A stretch of DNA of 64,000 bases from Boswellia sacra (Eukaryota > Streptophyta > Magnoliopsida > Sapindales > Burseraceae), in assembly GCA_013180625.2 (NCBI GenBank), contig SNVD02014976.1:32182-96181 (forward strand), given 5' to 3'. The translations under genes were made by a program, and so were the position numbers. Shown here one piece after another: positions 11,311 to 22,585 of this stretch. Under the pieces are notes generated by a model that was not told the origin of the DNA, ran no database searches, and saw only the letters and a program-made list of their open reading frames with translations. Position 1 is the first letter of the stretch. The number at the start of each line of letters is the position of its first letter.

Positions 11311-12740
11311 TGATGCGTTCGAAACTAGCAAGTATACTAGTCGCACAAGTAATAAAGTGATGAGTGAGATATCGTTCCCACGAGGATTGATTCTAATTAA
11401 ATTTGTTATTTTTCAGCAACAATAAACTAAATATGGGGGGTTTTGTTGAATGATTAATTAAACTGAATACGAAGGCAAATAAAGAATAACACAACACAAT
11501 ATTAAATGAATTGAAAATTCAATGAGAGACACTTGGTTAAGGGTTCTTTCTCTGCCACAAGATATGAATTTGTGAATTAACATAGAATTGTAATCCAATT
11601 ACAGCATTGAAGTTATCAACCGTAGATAACAACAAGCTCTGTTATCCCAATCTTTCCTTACTTTGTTGTTAAATAAAACAAGCTCTTTATTTAATCTCTA
11701 TCCATTAAACAACCTAGAACAAGCTCTCTAAGTTTAATTCAATAGAAGCATTACGATGAGAAAGATAGGTTGATCTAAGCAATAATCACACAAGTTCGGA
11801 TTATTTAACCTAGGTTGTATTTTCCAATTGCAATCTCTGATCACAATTTTGCTACTAATGATTGGAAATTCATGACAATTACGGATCAAGATTTCTAATC
11901 TAGCAATAGACAACAACAGATTATATTCAGTTGGCCATTCCAAATACAATCAGTAAGCAATCATAAGCATTAGATATGGGAAAATACAAGCAACTTCAAT
12001 TAGAGAATTGGATAACAATTTCTTACACAATCAACTCACAAAATCCATATCAAGGGCTTTGAAATCACCCTCAACCAATTCAGATTTAGTTACACATATT
12101 CAATCAGAATAACAAATACAATACAGAGAAATTCCAGAATTGAAAAGGAAAGAAAGAACTTAGCAAATTCTTTGAAAATCTTCTTTGTAGATGAATCTTC
12201 TTGGAATTGTAGTTCCTCCTCTTTCAAAATCTTCTTTCTCCTTCAAGAACTCCAAGGGATGAGAGAAATCCAGAAATGCAGCCTCCTCCCACGTTTTCCC
12301 CTCTTCAAGTTATGAAAATAAAACCCTAAAATGTGTTTAAATACTCTGCTACAGTAACTTGCTACAGTGTCCCGTATTTAATAACATGCTACAGTGATAT
12401 ATGGAATTACAAATATACACTTCTCATACCATTTTTGATCACAACTTTCGGTACACTACATAAATTCGTGAACCGTAAATTTCTCCAGAAAATAGACTTC
12501 GAGAGCTTTTCAATGGTATATAGCATGTTATCCGGTTAATTGTATATCAATACAATCAACTCCGAGAAATTGGTTGACTAGCAGAGGTGAAAATGAAGGG
12601 TTTTACTCCATTTTTGTGCAAGTTGCTCCAAAACTCCTACAAACATCAAAAACCACACAAAAACATAAAAATACCAAGGAATATAGCAAAGAAACATGGA
12701 CGAATTGATATGAAAATGATATATAAATAGACACTTATCA
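11311..12740 (-). repeat. Element A LTR (5' LTR in element orientation)
   Basis: A 1430-bp LTR, nearly identical to 3392-4816, with the same TGATGCG and CTTATCA termini. It is followed at once by the GGGCC duplication (12741-12745). Confidence 0.95.
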
Positions 12741-12745
12741 GGGCC

Positions 12746-12848
12746 TAATGCTCCGATTATAGGGCTGGTTTTGCAAAGGAGTCATATTGTGACTGGTGAT
12801 GAGAGTCATTATGTTGCTGTAATCATGGAGTTAGAGGCAAGAGAAAGA
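12746..12848 (+). other. Transcript-like segment, right half of the empty site
   Basis: This continues the open frame broken by element A. Joined to 3391 it reads on through [20 protein letters not shown] and ends at a TAA just after 12848. Codon composition looks coding-like, but no family is recognised and there is no start codon. Confidence 0.35.
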
Positions 12849-13009
12849 TAATGCAGAAAAGAGTGTAAAGTTGTAGACTTTTATTAATAGTACTTGTACT
12901 ACTAGACAGTAATACCGAGAGAAAAATTTGGATTTTTATTTCTTTTGGGTCTGCGTATTAAATTCATCAAATCACTTTCAAGGTTCTAAAAACTGAAAAA
13001 GGACGAGTG

Positions 13010-13246
13010 TTGAAACCCCAAAATTCTTGCTGCCACGAGGGGCTAAACCCATACCCCCATGCCCAATCGGTTATCCTGCTTCAGAGTTCATTGTTGCGGC
13101 TACGGTTCACACATCCATGTGTCAAGTGTAGGAGTTAATTGAAGGAACTGGAACAAAATTAACTCATGGGTGCTATGTCTTACATGGTAGTGGAGGCAGA
13201 GGACTGCGGAAGTTGTGCATGAAGGGGAAGTGTGTGGATTAGGTGA
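13010..13246 (+). other. Unrecognised ORF-like segment with a splice-donor-like end
   Basis: One frame reads FLLPRGAKPIPPCPIGYPAS, hits a single TAG, then continues as ELIEGTGTKLTHGCYVLHGS to a stop beside an AG|GTGAGT donor-like site near 13246. It is richer in GC than its surroundings. It could be a decayed exon of an unknown gene or a non-coding leader exon. I cannot name it. Confidence 0.3.
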
Positions 13247-15340
13247 GTAGCATATGTCTTAAATTAACATATTTCCCTGTCAAAATAATCATTTCTGATA
13301 GCGAGGATGTTACATTCATATTTTAGCAGAGGGCGGTGTTAATTTGCCTTTAAAAATTTATCTTCCACAGCGAGAAATTACCAGGGGCAAGTCCATGAGC
13401 TCTTCCGTCTAGTTGTTAAAGAAAGTTGTAAGAAGCATTGGGTTCTCACTGGAAATATTTGCTTCTCATGTAAATGAAGCCAAAGGTAAGAAGTAATATG
13501 CCCCATCCTCGTAGCTAATTTAATCGTTATGACCTCCTGAAACTAAAGTATTGGTACTGTACACAGTGATTGATTGAAGTATAGTGTATTTATGGCAACT
13601 ATACGGGTCACACTTCTCAATTGGAGCTCTTTTTTATGACGTTTTCTATGTTTTATTATTTGGATCCATTGTTAATTTCTAGTTCTATTTCTTGATGATC
13701 GAGTCCAATTTAAAATTCGTTAGATCAAGCATGTTTCATTATTTGATTCTTGTTCTGTTTTATGATTATCTACCCCAGCTTCTGTTTCTGTGGAGCAGCA
13801 ATCCGTTGTATGAATTATATGTTTGTCTCTAATTGTAACTTTGTCTTATTACAATTCTTTGTTCTGTATGGCATTATTATTATAGTTTAGTGATAATCTA
13901 GTTTTGAGCTTGGTGTGTTGGTTACTATCTCATGAATCTTTACATCATATATTTTGTTTTCATTTTTTTTATATTCCTTTTGGAATCTAGATAGCTCTAT
14001 TGTTTTCAGCTTGATTTAGTATAAAAGTATCTGTTCTAGGTCTAGGACTTTGTGATTGAGATGATGTTGACTTAATTTATAATAGTATTTGTTTTGTGAA
14101 GTGAAGGACTTTAAACTTGTCAAAGGTGAAGCCTAGTACAAACAGAGAAATAGGAAGTTGAATAGAAGAAATGCTGAGACTTGACCACAATTAGAGAAAT
14201 AGGCTTTTTGCAGTAAGTTATTCTTTTGGGTAAGGTTGATTAGGTAAGTCCTGATATTAAGGTTTGAACTAGGCTGGAGGAAAAGTAATGTTTAAAGTAT
14301 AAAGTCATGCCATGACAACGACTTTCGGTATTCTCATTTTTAAACTTCTAATGGGGCAAGCTTCACCTTAATTTTAGTGTTGTGGGGCAGTATTGAGTAA
14401 GAGATTTCCACAATAGACATGATATTATTATTATTGTTTTAATCTATGCTTTACATTATTCGATATCTCTTATGATTGATGCTCTTGATCTAGGTATATA
14501 AAACCTAACGGAATATTTATCTACCAGTTGTGACTAAAATTATAACTAAAAGATTGCTCATTCCTGTCGAAAGTTTCATAGTAACTGGTGGATTTGAGGT
14601 TTACTTTGATTCACAATTTTTTTAAATAAAATAAAATAACCAATCTGTGGATATACTTCTTTTTGGATTGAATATAGGTACTTGAGTAGCATATGGTCTG
14701 TGGAGCTCTTGAATACTTGTTAAGTTTGCTATATGATGAGGTATTTTGGAGGTTATCTAAACTGTGCCATTATGACTCTTAAAAGTATAGCATGCCTTAG
14801 TTCAAATCCATCAGATGATTCTTCTACTAAAATATGGAGTTATATTAGGCATGCGATTTATCATTTTAATGCATATTTGATTCTATTTCACTTTATCGTT
14901 TGTGGGGTGTTATATTTAGTTTTAGTCATCTTCTTTCAAAATTTATATGCTTTCCTATTAAGAAAAAAAAAAACCTTCACATGCATTTAGAATTCGAGCT
15001 AGAAATTGTGAAGTACAAAGTAATAATAAAAACTAAGCTTTTAGATCTGTTAATTTTATGCGCTTTGCAACCCTTGGATCTAAAAAAATTGAGGATTCCT
15101 ACTATGTTGCCCATTTGCATTTCTATAGAAGCTAAATTTTTTCTTTTAGAGTTGTTATTGGTGGTGAATATTTTTCGTATTGCACTATGATTTTGTTCAA
15201 GTTGTTCGTTACTAAAGTCATCCTTTTACTACAAAAGTGTCAAAAGAAAAAGGATGTTATGTTTTCTTGTAAAGTACAAGTCATCCTAATTCTACTTAGT
15301 TGTGAGGATTAGCTGTGTGATATTATTTTTGTTGACAGAT
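13247..15340. other. AT-rich region upstream of AHP, no gene seen
   Basis: Only short, low-information frames occur. The sequence is T-rich like a plant intron or 5' flank. It ends at a plausible splice acceptor (TTGTTGACAG) near 15340, so it may be the first intron of the AHP transcript. Confidence 0.5.
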
Positions 15341-15407
15341 TTGAAAAAGGTTTGTGTGTAGGGAAGGAGAGGAACAGAAGAAATGCTAAGACATAGAGGT
15401 GGGTCAG

Positions 15408-16779
15408 ATGCAGAGAAGGCTGCTGGACTACACAAAGTCCTTGTTTCTGGAGGTAACGCGGAAGAATGTAAAAATATTTTAATGAATCTAAGATGGTTTT
15501 TGTTCTGTTTTTGATATGCATGCATGCTCTTTATTTTTTTTTCAAGCGTATTTGTGTTGGTTTTTATTTGTTTATTTATTTTTTTGGTTGAGAGAAGGGG
15601 GTTCTGGATGGCCAGTTTTTACAGCTCCAACAACTGCAAGATGAGAGCAACCCTGATTTTGTTGTTGAAGTCGTGTCACTCTTCTTTGAAGACTCTGAGA
15701 CGCTTCTCAATGATCTCACTAAGGCTCTGTAAGCTCTCTGTCCCTCTCTTTTTGTCTTTTAAATCGCTCATCTCTAGCCTTCCATCTGTGTCTCTGACTT
15801 TTACTTTATTTTTGTCTTCCTAATCTATTCATCATGTTCTCCTTTTTCATGTTATTTCCATAGAGATCAGCCAAATATAGACTTCAAATTGGTTGATTCC
15901 CATGTTCATCAGTTGAAGGGTAGCAGCTCAAGGTACATAACTTTCTTATTTTCTTTAAACAAAATGAATGTATTCTTTTTTATTCCTTTTTAGTTTCTGG
16001 ATGGCTACAGTTTCAGGTTTATATTTCTGATCACTGTTGTTCAGCCGCTGCATACTACATAACTCGTTTCACACATTATTTCAAGTATTTTACCAAGTTG
16101 GGTTTATCCAATTTCAATGTCACTAATATTTGATCAAGCCCCGGTGAGAAAGCAACAGAAATAGTATTGGCCATTAACTTAATTCAGATCTGAAACGTAA
16201 GAACTATAATCTAGATGGAAAATTGTTTGCTTAACCAAATCTTTGTCTTGAACAGCATAGGTGCACAGAGAATTAAAAATGTCTGCATTGCTTTCTGCAA
16301 CTTTTGTGAGGAACAGAACATTGAAGCGTGAGTCTCAAGTCATTTAAATTGTTTCTTTTCCACTGCTTGTTCTTCGTTTATCATTGAAACTAAAATTCTG
16401 AAGACTTAGAAGTCATGAATGATGAAACGAGAAAATTTAGTTCTGATATAAATCTGATTTGTTGAAATTACATCTTCTGAGGGTCTGAGATGTTTGCAAC
16501 AAGTGAAACAAGAGTACTACCTTGCGAAGAACAAGCTTGAAACTCTATTCAGGGTTAGTACAATGGAAAACTATACTTGAAAACATGGCTGAAGTGTTTA
16601 TGAATATTAGTTAATATTTATTAGAATAATTGTTTTCTTGATGAAATTATGGTCAATTGCAGATGGAGAAACAGATTGTGGCAGCAGGTGCATCAATTCC
16701 TATGGTGCTGTATTATCATAGAGTTGGAGGTTATACCAATTTTTGCAGCAGTTCCAAGTTGTTAGCGACCAGACTGTAA
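15408..16779 (+). CDS. Histidine-containing phosphotransfer protein (AHP-type), six exons, aberrant C-terminus
   Basis: AHPs relay phosphate from cytokinin receptor kinases to nuclear response regulators. Exons by splice sites and homology are 15408-15452, 15598-15728, 15864-15932, 16256-16327, 16490-16553 and 16663-16779; all introns are GT/AG and phases agree. The product would be 165 residues (AHP1 has about 154). It opens MQRRLLDYTKSLFLE, and the HPt core HVHQLKGSSSSIGAQR has the phospho-accepting His at residue 74 (codon 15907-15909). It continues through LQQVKQEYYLAKNKLETLF. After IPMV (about 16711) the normal short tail is replaced by sequence that belongs to MRE11 intron/exon DNA read in another frame. 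The start has an in-frame stop upstream (15387); an overlapping out-of-frame ATG lies at 15383. The gene may be a transposon-carried copy and not a functional locus. Confidence 0.85.
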
Positions 16780-17380
16780 ACTTTCAAAATACGTAATGAC
16801 TTATTATGCATTTAAGCCTTCTTCTTTTTTTAGAAAATTACAAAATCTTTCTCTTTTTTTAAGGTTGGAAATATTGATGTATTATGTATGACTTGGCTAT
16901 GCTAGTGCATGTCTAATTTCTTGCTCATGGCTCAAGTAATAAATTTGATTTTGGTTGCACCGATGAGTTGAGGTTTCCAGTAATCTTACGCTATTTTGTG
17001 AAACCATTAAACTTCTGCTTTTGTGTGTTTTCTTTTTCAGTTTCATTTCTGAATATAAAACATGGTTATGTTGCACTATCTTTTCTTTTCCTTTCCTTGT
17101 TCAATATTAAAATTCTTGGAAACACTTTGGCTGAAACCATAAATTTAAGTTCATAATGGTTGCATCTGGTGTGTGCACACATCTAGACTTAAGCAGTCAT
17201 ACATGGAAAAATGCATCACTCACCAGAATATCATTTTTCCAATTTTAGATAATATTTTTTGTTCATAACAGCATGTCAATCTTAACAGATTTGGTCATGT
17301 AAATTATGAAGATCCTCACTTCAATGTTGGTTTGCCAGTGCTCAGCATCCATGGAAACCATGATGATCCTACTGGAGTGG
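16749..17380 (+). pseudogene. MRE11: MRE11 gene fragment, two exons with intron
   Basis: MRE11 is the nuclease of the MRE11-RAD50-NBS1 double-strand-break repair complex. Exon a (16749-16792) follows a TTTTTGCAG acceptor, encodes QFQVVSDQTVNFQN and ends at GTAATG. Exon b (17289-17380) follows TAACAG and encodes [16 protein letters not shown] then [12 protein letters not shown], including the metal-binding GNHD motif of the phosphoesterase. Splicing phases match (AC + A). Homology ends abruptly at about 17380, where the family continues with DNLSAID. Nothing else of the roughly 700-residue protein is seen. The left end touches the last AHP exon, so this is a captured or rearranged fragment. 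Confidence 0.87.
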
Positions 17381-17659
17381 CATGGATATTATAGTGATTT
17401 GCTGTATTTTTCATTTTCTAATTTTTTGAGATGCTCCAACTTCTTGTTTGCTTAATTAGCCATGGACGACTAACTTTGTTTGTAGAGTTTATCGATACCA
17501 ACTAAATGCTTGTACTTAATACATGATAAATCATAGAAATGCCCACAAAGCTATACACAAAGTTTTCTTGGCTTTATAGTATACAGTTTGCTACAGGTCT
17601 GTTTGTGTGCACAGGTCTGTTTGTGTGCATATAGGATGAATGACATGACAATGTAGGAT
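17381..17659. other. No gene seen
   Basis: AT-rich sequence between the MRE11 fragment and the CACTA repeats. Two near-repeats occur: AGGTCTGTTTGTGTGCA at 17596-17630 and AGGATGAATGACAT near 17634-17670. Confidence 0.5.
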
Positions 17660-18031
17660 GAATGACATATGCCAAGTATATTTTTTTAATTTTTGAAACT
17701 ATTATACTTAGCAGTCAAAAATCGTCAAGTATATTATTTTTTAATTTTAAACCTATTATACTTGGCGGTCAAAAACCGCCAAGTATAGTTATGTGCATAT
17801 TTGGCGGTTAAAAACCGTCAAATATATTTTTTTTTAATTTTTTAAAATTATTTATACTTGGCAGTCAAAAACCGCCAAGTATAGTCATGTACATATTTGG
17901 CGGTCATAAGACCGCCAAATATTCTAAATTGATTATATTTGGTGGTGCTATTGGTGGCGTTTTCAAGACCGCCAAATATATACATATTTGACGGTCAAAG
18001 ACCGCCAAATATGGCATTTTTTCTTGTAGTG
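17660..18031 (+). repeat. CACTA transposon subterminal palindromes and right terminus
   Basis: The block holds a series of inverted units of the form TTTGGCGGTC-A(n)-GACCGCCAAA, some starting TATACTTGGCGGTC, and ends TTTTTTCTTGTAGTG. The last bases are the complement of the CACTACAAGAA terminus of CACTA (En/Spm) elements, and palindromic subterminal repeats are the usual transposase-binding sites of this superfamily. No matching CACTACAAGAA left end was found upstream. Confidence 0.75.
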
Positions 18032-19079
18032 AACTAAGAAGCTTTAGCAAACCTGGTGGTCTTTCAACTCATGAATACTCATCAAAACACATAGTACAAA
18101 TGCCACATCAAAAGCAAATGAAGAGATTTATATGGAAATATAAGGAAGAAGAGAGAAAAAGCATCTTGGAAGCAAGTACTGTAATTAATTCAAAAACTAT
18201 CCATGACCTGGACTGTAAAAAAGAACAGCAAAATGCATCGTTTAGAAGTGTTTATAAACCAAATAGAAATTTTTTTTAGGAAAACCTTTGATTCTTTTCT
18301 AAAGAAATTCTATGAATTAATTCAAGTATCAAAACACGCAGAAATTAAAGTCAAAAGCATATAAGAGGCTTCACCTACACTTGGAGTCTTCAAATTTATT
18401 CAAATATCACTAAATCAAACATGCAGACTTCAAACTTAGAAGCATTAAAATGCACCTTTTACAAGAAAATGAAGAGATTTACATATAAACATAAGCAAGA
18501 AGAGAGATGAAGCCCTTTGAAAGCAAGTAAGCTAATTAATTAAAAAAATATATTAAAAGAACGGATGACAAAAAGCGAATTAAAGCGTATTGTTTATCTG
18601 AAGCAAATGAAAGGATTTCAAATTCAATTAGTCATACAAAATATTGTGAAAGTTTAAAACAATCAAAATTTTCTAAAACGAATAGATATGAAAACTGAGA
18701 AGCACCAAGACGCAACGTTTAGAAACAAATGAAAGACATATTTGACATTCACCTGGAACTAGAAGCGAGAAAAGAGAAGGAGAGGCAATGGAGAAGAGAA
18801 GGAGGATGAGAGACCTTGGTTCAATTGGCGAGCCACTGTTGCAGAGGAGTGAAGAACTTGTAAAAAGATAGCATGGATGAGAAAGGGAGTGAAAGCAAAA
18901 GTGAGGCGCAACTAGGGCAAGGGGGAAAAGGAAAAGTGAAAGAGAGACTGACAGGGTAGGGTAGGGTATATTATAATTGGTGTATATTTCTCACTCTTTT
19001 AAAATGTTATAATTATGTAATTAAAAGAAAGACAAAGGTGTCAAATATAAAGAAAAAATGGGTTTGACTTTCAATTAAG
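18032..19079. other. Non-coding interior between two CACTA-type ends
   Basis: No coding sequence was recognised. The stretch 18740-18960 is purine-rich. The segment lies between two right-hand CACTA termini, so it may be the interior of a non-autonomous CACTA element. Confidence 0.4.
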
Positions 19080-19159
19080 TGTTATAAATGGCATTTTTTT
19101 ATAAAACCGCCAAATAAATAAATACAAAACTGCCAAATATTTCTAAAATTCTTGTAGTG
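19080..19159 (+). repeat. Second CACTA-type right terminus
   Basis: The short block contains AAACCGCCAAATAAA and AAACTGCCAAATATT units and ends ATTCTTGTAGTG, the same type of right end as at 18031. It abuts element C. Confidence 0.65.
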
Positions 19160-19405
19160 ACTAATCTTGTCAACTTTCTCATTCAAATTCCTCATTTGTT
19201 CTCCATCTGATTCAATAACCCCCCACTTTCCACGATCCCCCACTCTTAATCCTTGTTGTGTTTTTTTATCCCTCATCTTCTTACTTTTCTCGCTATCTCT
19301 TTTCCGCTTACTTTCTCCATTGTCAAAATCATCCCATAAATCATCCCATACTCCCATCACTCGGATTACTTCTCTAATCTTTTTTTTTTCGGTGCCTCCT
19401 TCCAT
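19160..19405 (-). pseudogene. Element C post-gag ORF remnant
   Basis: A short basic frame reads through REVIRVMGVWDDLWDDFDNG and a Lys/Arg-rich stretch. It loosely resembles the end of the basic ORF of element B (EVEVMRIWDDIL), so it may be the equivalent post-gag region. The assignment is weak. Confidence 0.35.
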
Positions 19406-19559
19406 TCTTAACCTTATTTACTCTTTTAGTTTCCTTCATGTCATCAAAGGAACTCTGCGGTTGATGTTCAGTCAAATTAGAGATGATCATCTTGACCAGG
19501 TCTGGTGGTTACCGATCTAGGTCGGGATTATGTCACTATCAATCAGGTTTTAGAGCTCA

Positions 19560-20786
19560 TGGCGAAGTCGGGTGCATTTGTCAATGGTGTGCCGGGTGTT
19601 TCATAGAAGTCACAATGTTCATGGTGCTTAAATTTGGCTAGGAGTGGGTTTGGTGGAGGTACTGGTTCCATGGGAAGCAATAAAGATTGTGCTTGAAGTT
19701 TTCTCGAGGGCCTGGGAAAATGGTTGTCTCAACTAACTAAAGTTCCTTTACTACTTCACCGACATTCACTTCAACATTTTTTATGCCAGACCCACTAGCT
19801 TGATTAAAACTTCTCATGTTCCCTTTTAGGAATCTCTTCTTAGCTTCTGCACCTGTAATCTAAACCCCACGATCATAGAGTTCATTGAAACTCTTGTTGG
19901 AAAAACAAAAAACCTCTCCATGATAGTTGAATGTATGCCATCGATTACTATTTGAATCTAGTCCTTCTCAATAGGTCAATTCATCATGGTCACTGCTTTA
20001 GCCCTCCAACTAGTCAAGTATTTAAAGAACGGTTCATCGGGCATCTAGTAGGTGCTCTCCAAATCTTTTAGAGTTGTCTTGCGTTGAATGTTGTGCTTAT
20101 ACCGATCGACAAAGTACTCTTCCAATTCATTCCAGTCTTCTTTCATGGCATTCTCCAATCAGGTATACCATTCTGTGGCATCCTCGTCAAGGTTGTCAAC
20201 GAATATCTTCAAACTCGTCTCCTTAGAAAGCCAAGTTGTTCCAATCACCATTACATACCTTTTCAGGAAGGTCTAGGATCCCCTTCCATTTGAACTTTGC
20301 AAATTCTAGCATTTTGAACTTTGTTGTGAAACAACACTCTCCTATTAGTTGCATGTCCTCTAAATCCCCAAGTCCCTCGACTCCCTTCTTCTTAATCAAA
20401 GCTCATAGCTTTTCCATCTCCTTAGCCAATTTCGTTATAGCCAACTTCTCTTCTTTGTCCCTCTCATATTCCTCTTTGTCAAAGAATCCTTCAATGACAT
20501 TACCGTCATTATCGCCTCCATTATTCCCTTTGATATTTTCTCTATTAGTACCTCCCCCTCCATTATTATTATGCTGAGATCCCAAGCCATTGGGATTCTC
20601 ATTGTTGACATGTGGATTGGTGGATGCATTTCCATTAGTGTTGAGGTCGGATTTTATGAAATTGTTTAGGGTTTCATTCATGGTGGTGACCATCTCTACC
20701 AGATTGTTCATCCTCTATTGCATACTCTCAATGTCCTTGTCCACCCTTCGAAGCCTATCCCTTTGATCCATAGTGTCAATCCTCAT
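19560..20786 (-). pseudogene. Element C gag, decayed
   Basis: From an ATG at 20786 the frames give MDQRDRLRRVDKDIESMQ, then an Asn/Gly-rich linker and KLAKEMEKL. The gag domain follows with DNLDEDATEWYTWLENAMKE and WNELEEYFVDRYKHN. The region ends near 19560 with HCDFYETPGTPLTNAPDF, a degraded form of the Cys/His motif that ends Tat gag proteins. Several stops (TAG/TGA) and frame changes interrupt it. Confidence 0.7.
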
Positions 20787-21825
20787 AATCTACCTTCTCT
20801 TCTTACCCAAGCTATGATGGCAACAAAACAAATTTGTTAGCATGATGAATGTATGCATGTATGCATGAATGTAATGCATGCTCATGCATCAGCACAACAA
20901 AAAGCCAGATATACTAATACCGCCTTCTGAACTTATTTTGCCCGCACGTGGTAAGTCTCGTTCTCTCCTAGGATTTTTGGCCTTAATCCCATAATATCAA
21001 CTAGGGACATGGGATCAGAATCAGATCTCTCTCTAATCCTAAATAGAATTGATGCAAGTATCTTCATCACCAGACAATCTTAGAGATAAAGTTTTCAACG
21101 GTCTATTAGAAAATTGCCATAAACAATTACTCAGTCACTCAATCCTTTTAATCGAGATCTCAAGACATTTATGCACCACTTTGTGGTACACAAATATTGC
21201 ACGATCCAAAATCCAGTATCATTTAGCAACCAAGACAAATGTCAATGGAAGTTCAATACTATGTAAGTCCCATGCACATAATCACATAAGCAATGGACAA
21301 CCACTTTGACCTATCATGACAATGACGCAATATCAACTATTCCCAAATTGTCATCGAATCATAGTCAGTTAATCGGTATATTAAGGAATGGCCACCCAGT
21401 GTTTACACGCGGGTATGTGTAGCTCACAAAGGACATGTCACTGTCATTGAGTTTATCTGGTTTTTTAAGGTCACATTCATGGTAAAACATGAGTTTCTGG
21501 TGATCCTAAAGGGTAATCACTAAGCTAACCATATGGGCTTTGGGCCAATCGAGTTCTTTGGTCTGGGCTTCCCTGAGTGAGAGATGCCCCATTGGGTCTA
21601 TCTCTTTTTATACCACCTAAGCAGTACATGCCAAATGTGGTGACATCATTGCAAGTCATCCAAAGCTCGAATGGAACATGAGGACTTTCTGCATTGTTGC
21701 CACATGATTGAGAAATGCTTAATTGGTGCCTTGTGTGCAAAAGTGTAGTGATGCAAAGATAATAGTTAACAAAAGAAATCCTAAAGCCTCGACATTCCCA
21801 ATCGAAATCAACTTCTCTAAAAACG
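20787..21825 (-). other. Element C leader, non-coding
   Basis: A long untranslated leader between the PBS and gag, as is usual in Tat-lineage elements. ATGCATG repeats occur near 20840-20890. The short frames here show no homology. Confidence 0.5.
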
Positions 21826-21843
21826 TCCTCAATGAAGTCACCA
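21826..21843 (-). other. Element C primer binding site
   Basis: On the minus strand this reads TGGTGACTTCATTGAGGA, one base inside the LTR end. It is a mutated relative of the element B site TGGCGAGTCCACTAGGGA. Confidence 0.6.
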
Positions 21844-21844
21844 C

Positions 21845-22577
21845 TGCGAGCAAGGCTTCCTTCTCTAGACTATGCCACAAAGGAGAGTTCGTATTTATGG
21901 AGCCACCACTCGAGATTGACAGCGGGAAAAACTTGAGTGACGATAGTCTGATCCCTTGCTTTTAGACCCAAACTGCCTTCACTCCTTCAAAGTGGGTTTG
22001 CAATGTCAGGTACGGATCTTTGATCCACCTAGACAAAGTCCAGCTGCCATTAGGGGTCTACAGAGTCTAAGGTTTTAGATTATAAAATATTGTCCATCTT
22101 GATCCTGTATCATTTTGAATGCACACAATCAATTTTATCTTCTCATTACATGTGGGTTGAGACAGTTATAAACATTCATAGAAAGGGGAGAGAAAATAGA
22201 GTACAAATCTAATCCAACATGGGGAATGTGGGATCAGGATTACAAACATTCTTCATAATATGATAAAGTAAATGAGTAAAAGTAAAACAATTTAAAACAA
22301 AGGATCCAAGGTTATAGCACTCCCAATAATAATCAACACTGCACAAATGCACCACGAACTACAAGAGAGGTTCTACCATTGGAAAATGAGTCTTTAGCCA
22401 ATCAATGCGAATCCACCTGCTTTCCAACCACCCTTGTGGCCATACATCCATCAACAATTCCAAGATAAAACACATCCTCCAAAATCATAATCAAATCACC
22501 AAACTTCACAAATGAATTCCTTACCACCACTTGTGAGTCTGCTCATCGTTAATCTCAATTTCAATTATCCAAACATG
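21845..22577 (-). repeat. Element C 5' LTR, part 1
   Basis: The minus strand ends CTTGCTCGCA next to the PBS. It shares segments with the element B LTR, for example AGCAAGGGATCAGACT versus AGCGAGGGATCGGATT, and the stretch around CCCCATGTTTGG. The hAT element interrupts it; it continues at 53293-53445. Confidence 0.6.
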
Positions 22578-22585
22578 GGGGAATG
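22578..22585. repeat. hAT target-site duplication, left
   Basis: GGGGAATG, identical to 53285-53292. Eight bp is the standard duplication length of the hAT superfamily. Confidence 0.92.

Larger units (their letters stand above)
3392..12740 (-). mobile_element. Element A: Athila-type Ty3/gypsy, non-autonomous, with captured genes
   Basis: The element has two nearly identical LTRs (3392-4816 and 11311-12740) that start TG and end CA, flanked by the 5-bp duplication GGGCC (3387-3391 and 12741-12745). It is read on the minus strand: PBS like the tRNA-Asp 3' end, then gag, protease, a post-integrase segment, cargo ORFs and a polypurine tract. The PBS, the protease family and the ATTGAGGACAAT/GTGTGGGGGA signature near 5560 are those of the Athila lineage. 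Reverse transcriptase, RNase H and integrase are absent, so mobility would need proteins in trans. The LTRs differ at only a small share of sites by eye, which points to recent insertion. Confidence 0.93.
19160..22577 (-). mobile_element. Element C: old Tat-type gypsy relic (minus strand)
   Basis: Read on the minus strand, this is a Tat-lineage element cut at its left by the CACTA sequence and at its right by the hAT insertion. It has part of a 5' LTR (21845 upward), a PBS, a leader and a decayed gag. LTR sequence resumes at 53293. Many stops and frameshifts make it the oldest layer. Its LTR resembles that of element B. Confidence 0.7.

Noticed and set aside
15292..15525. Antisense ORFs over AHP exon 1
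   Set aside because: They are shadows of the AHP exon and its splice site; no family resemblance.
16749..16779. AHP C-terminal tail FCSSSKLLATRL as a genuine new AHP domain
   Set aside because: The same bases encode conserved MRE11 sequence (QFQVVSDQTV) in another frame behind a splice acceptor.
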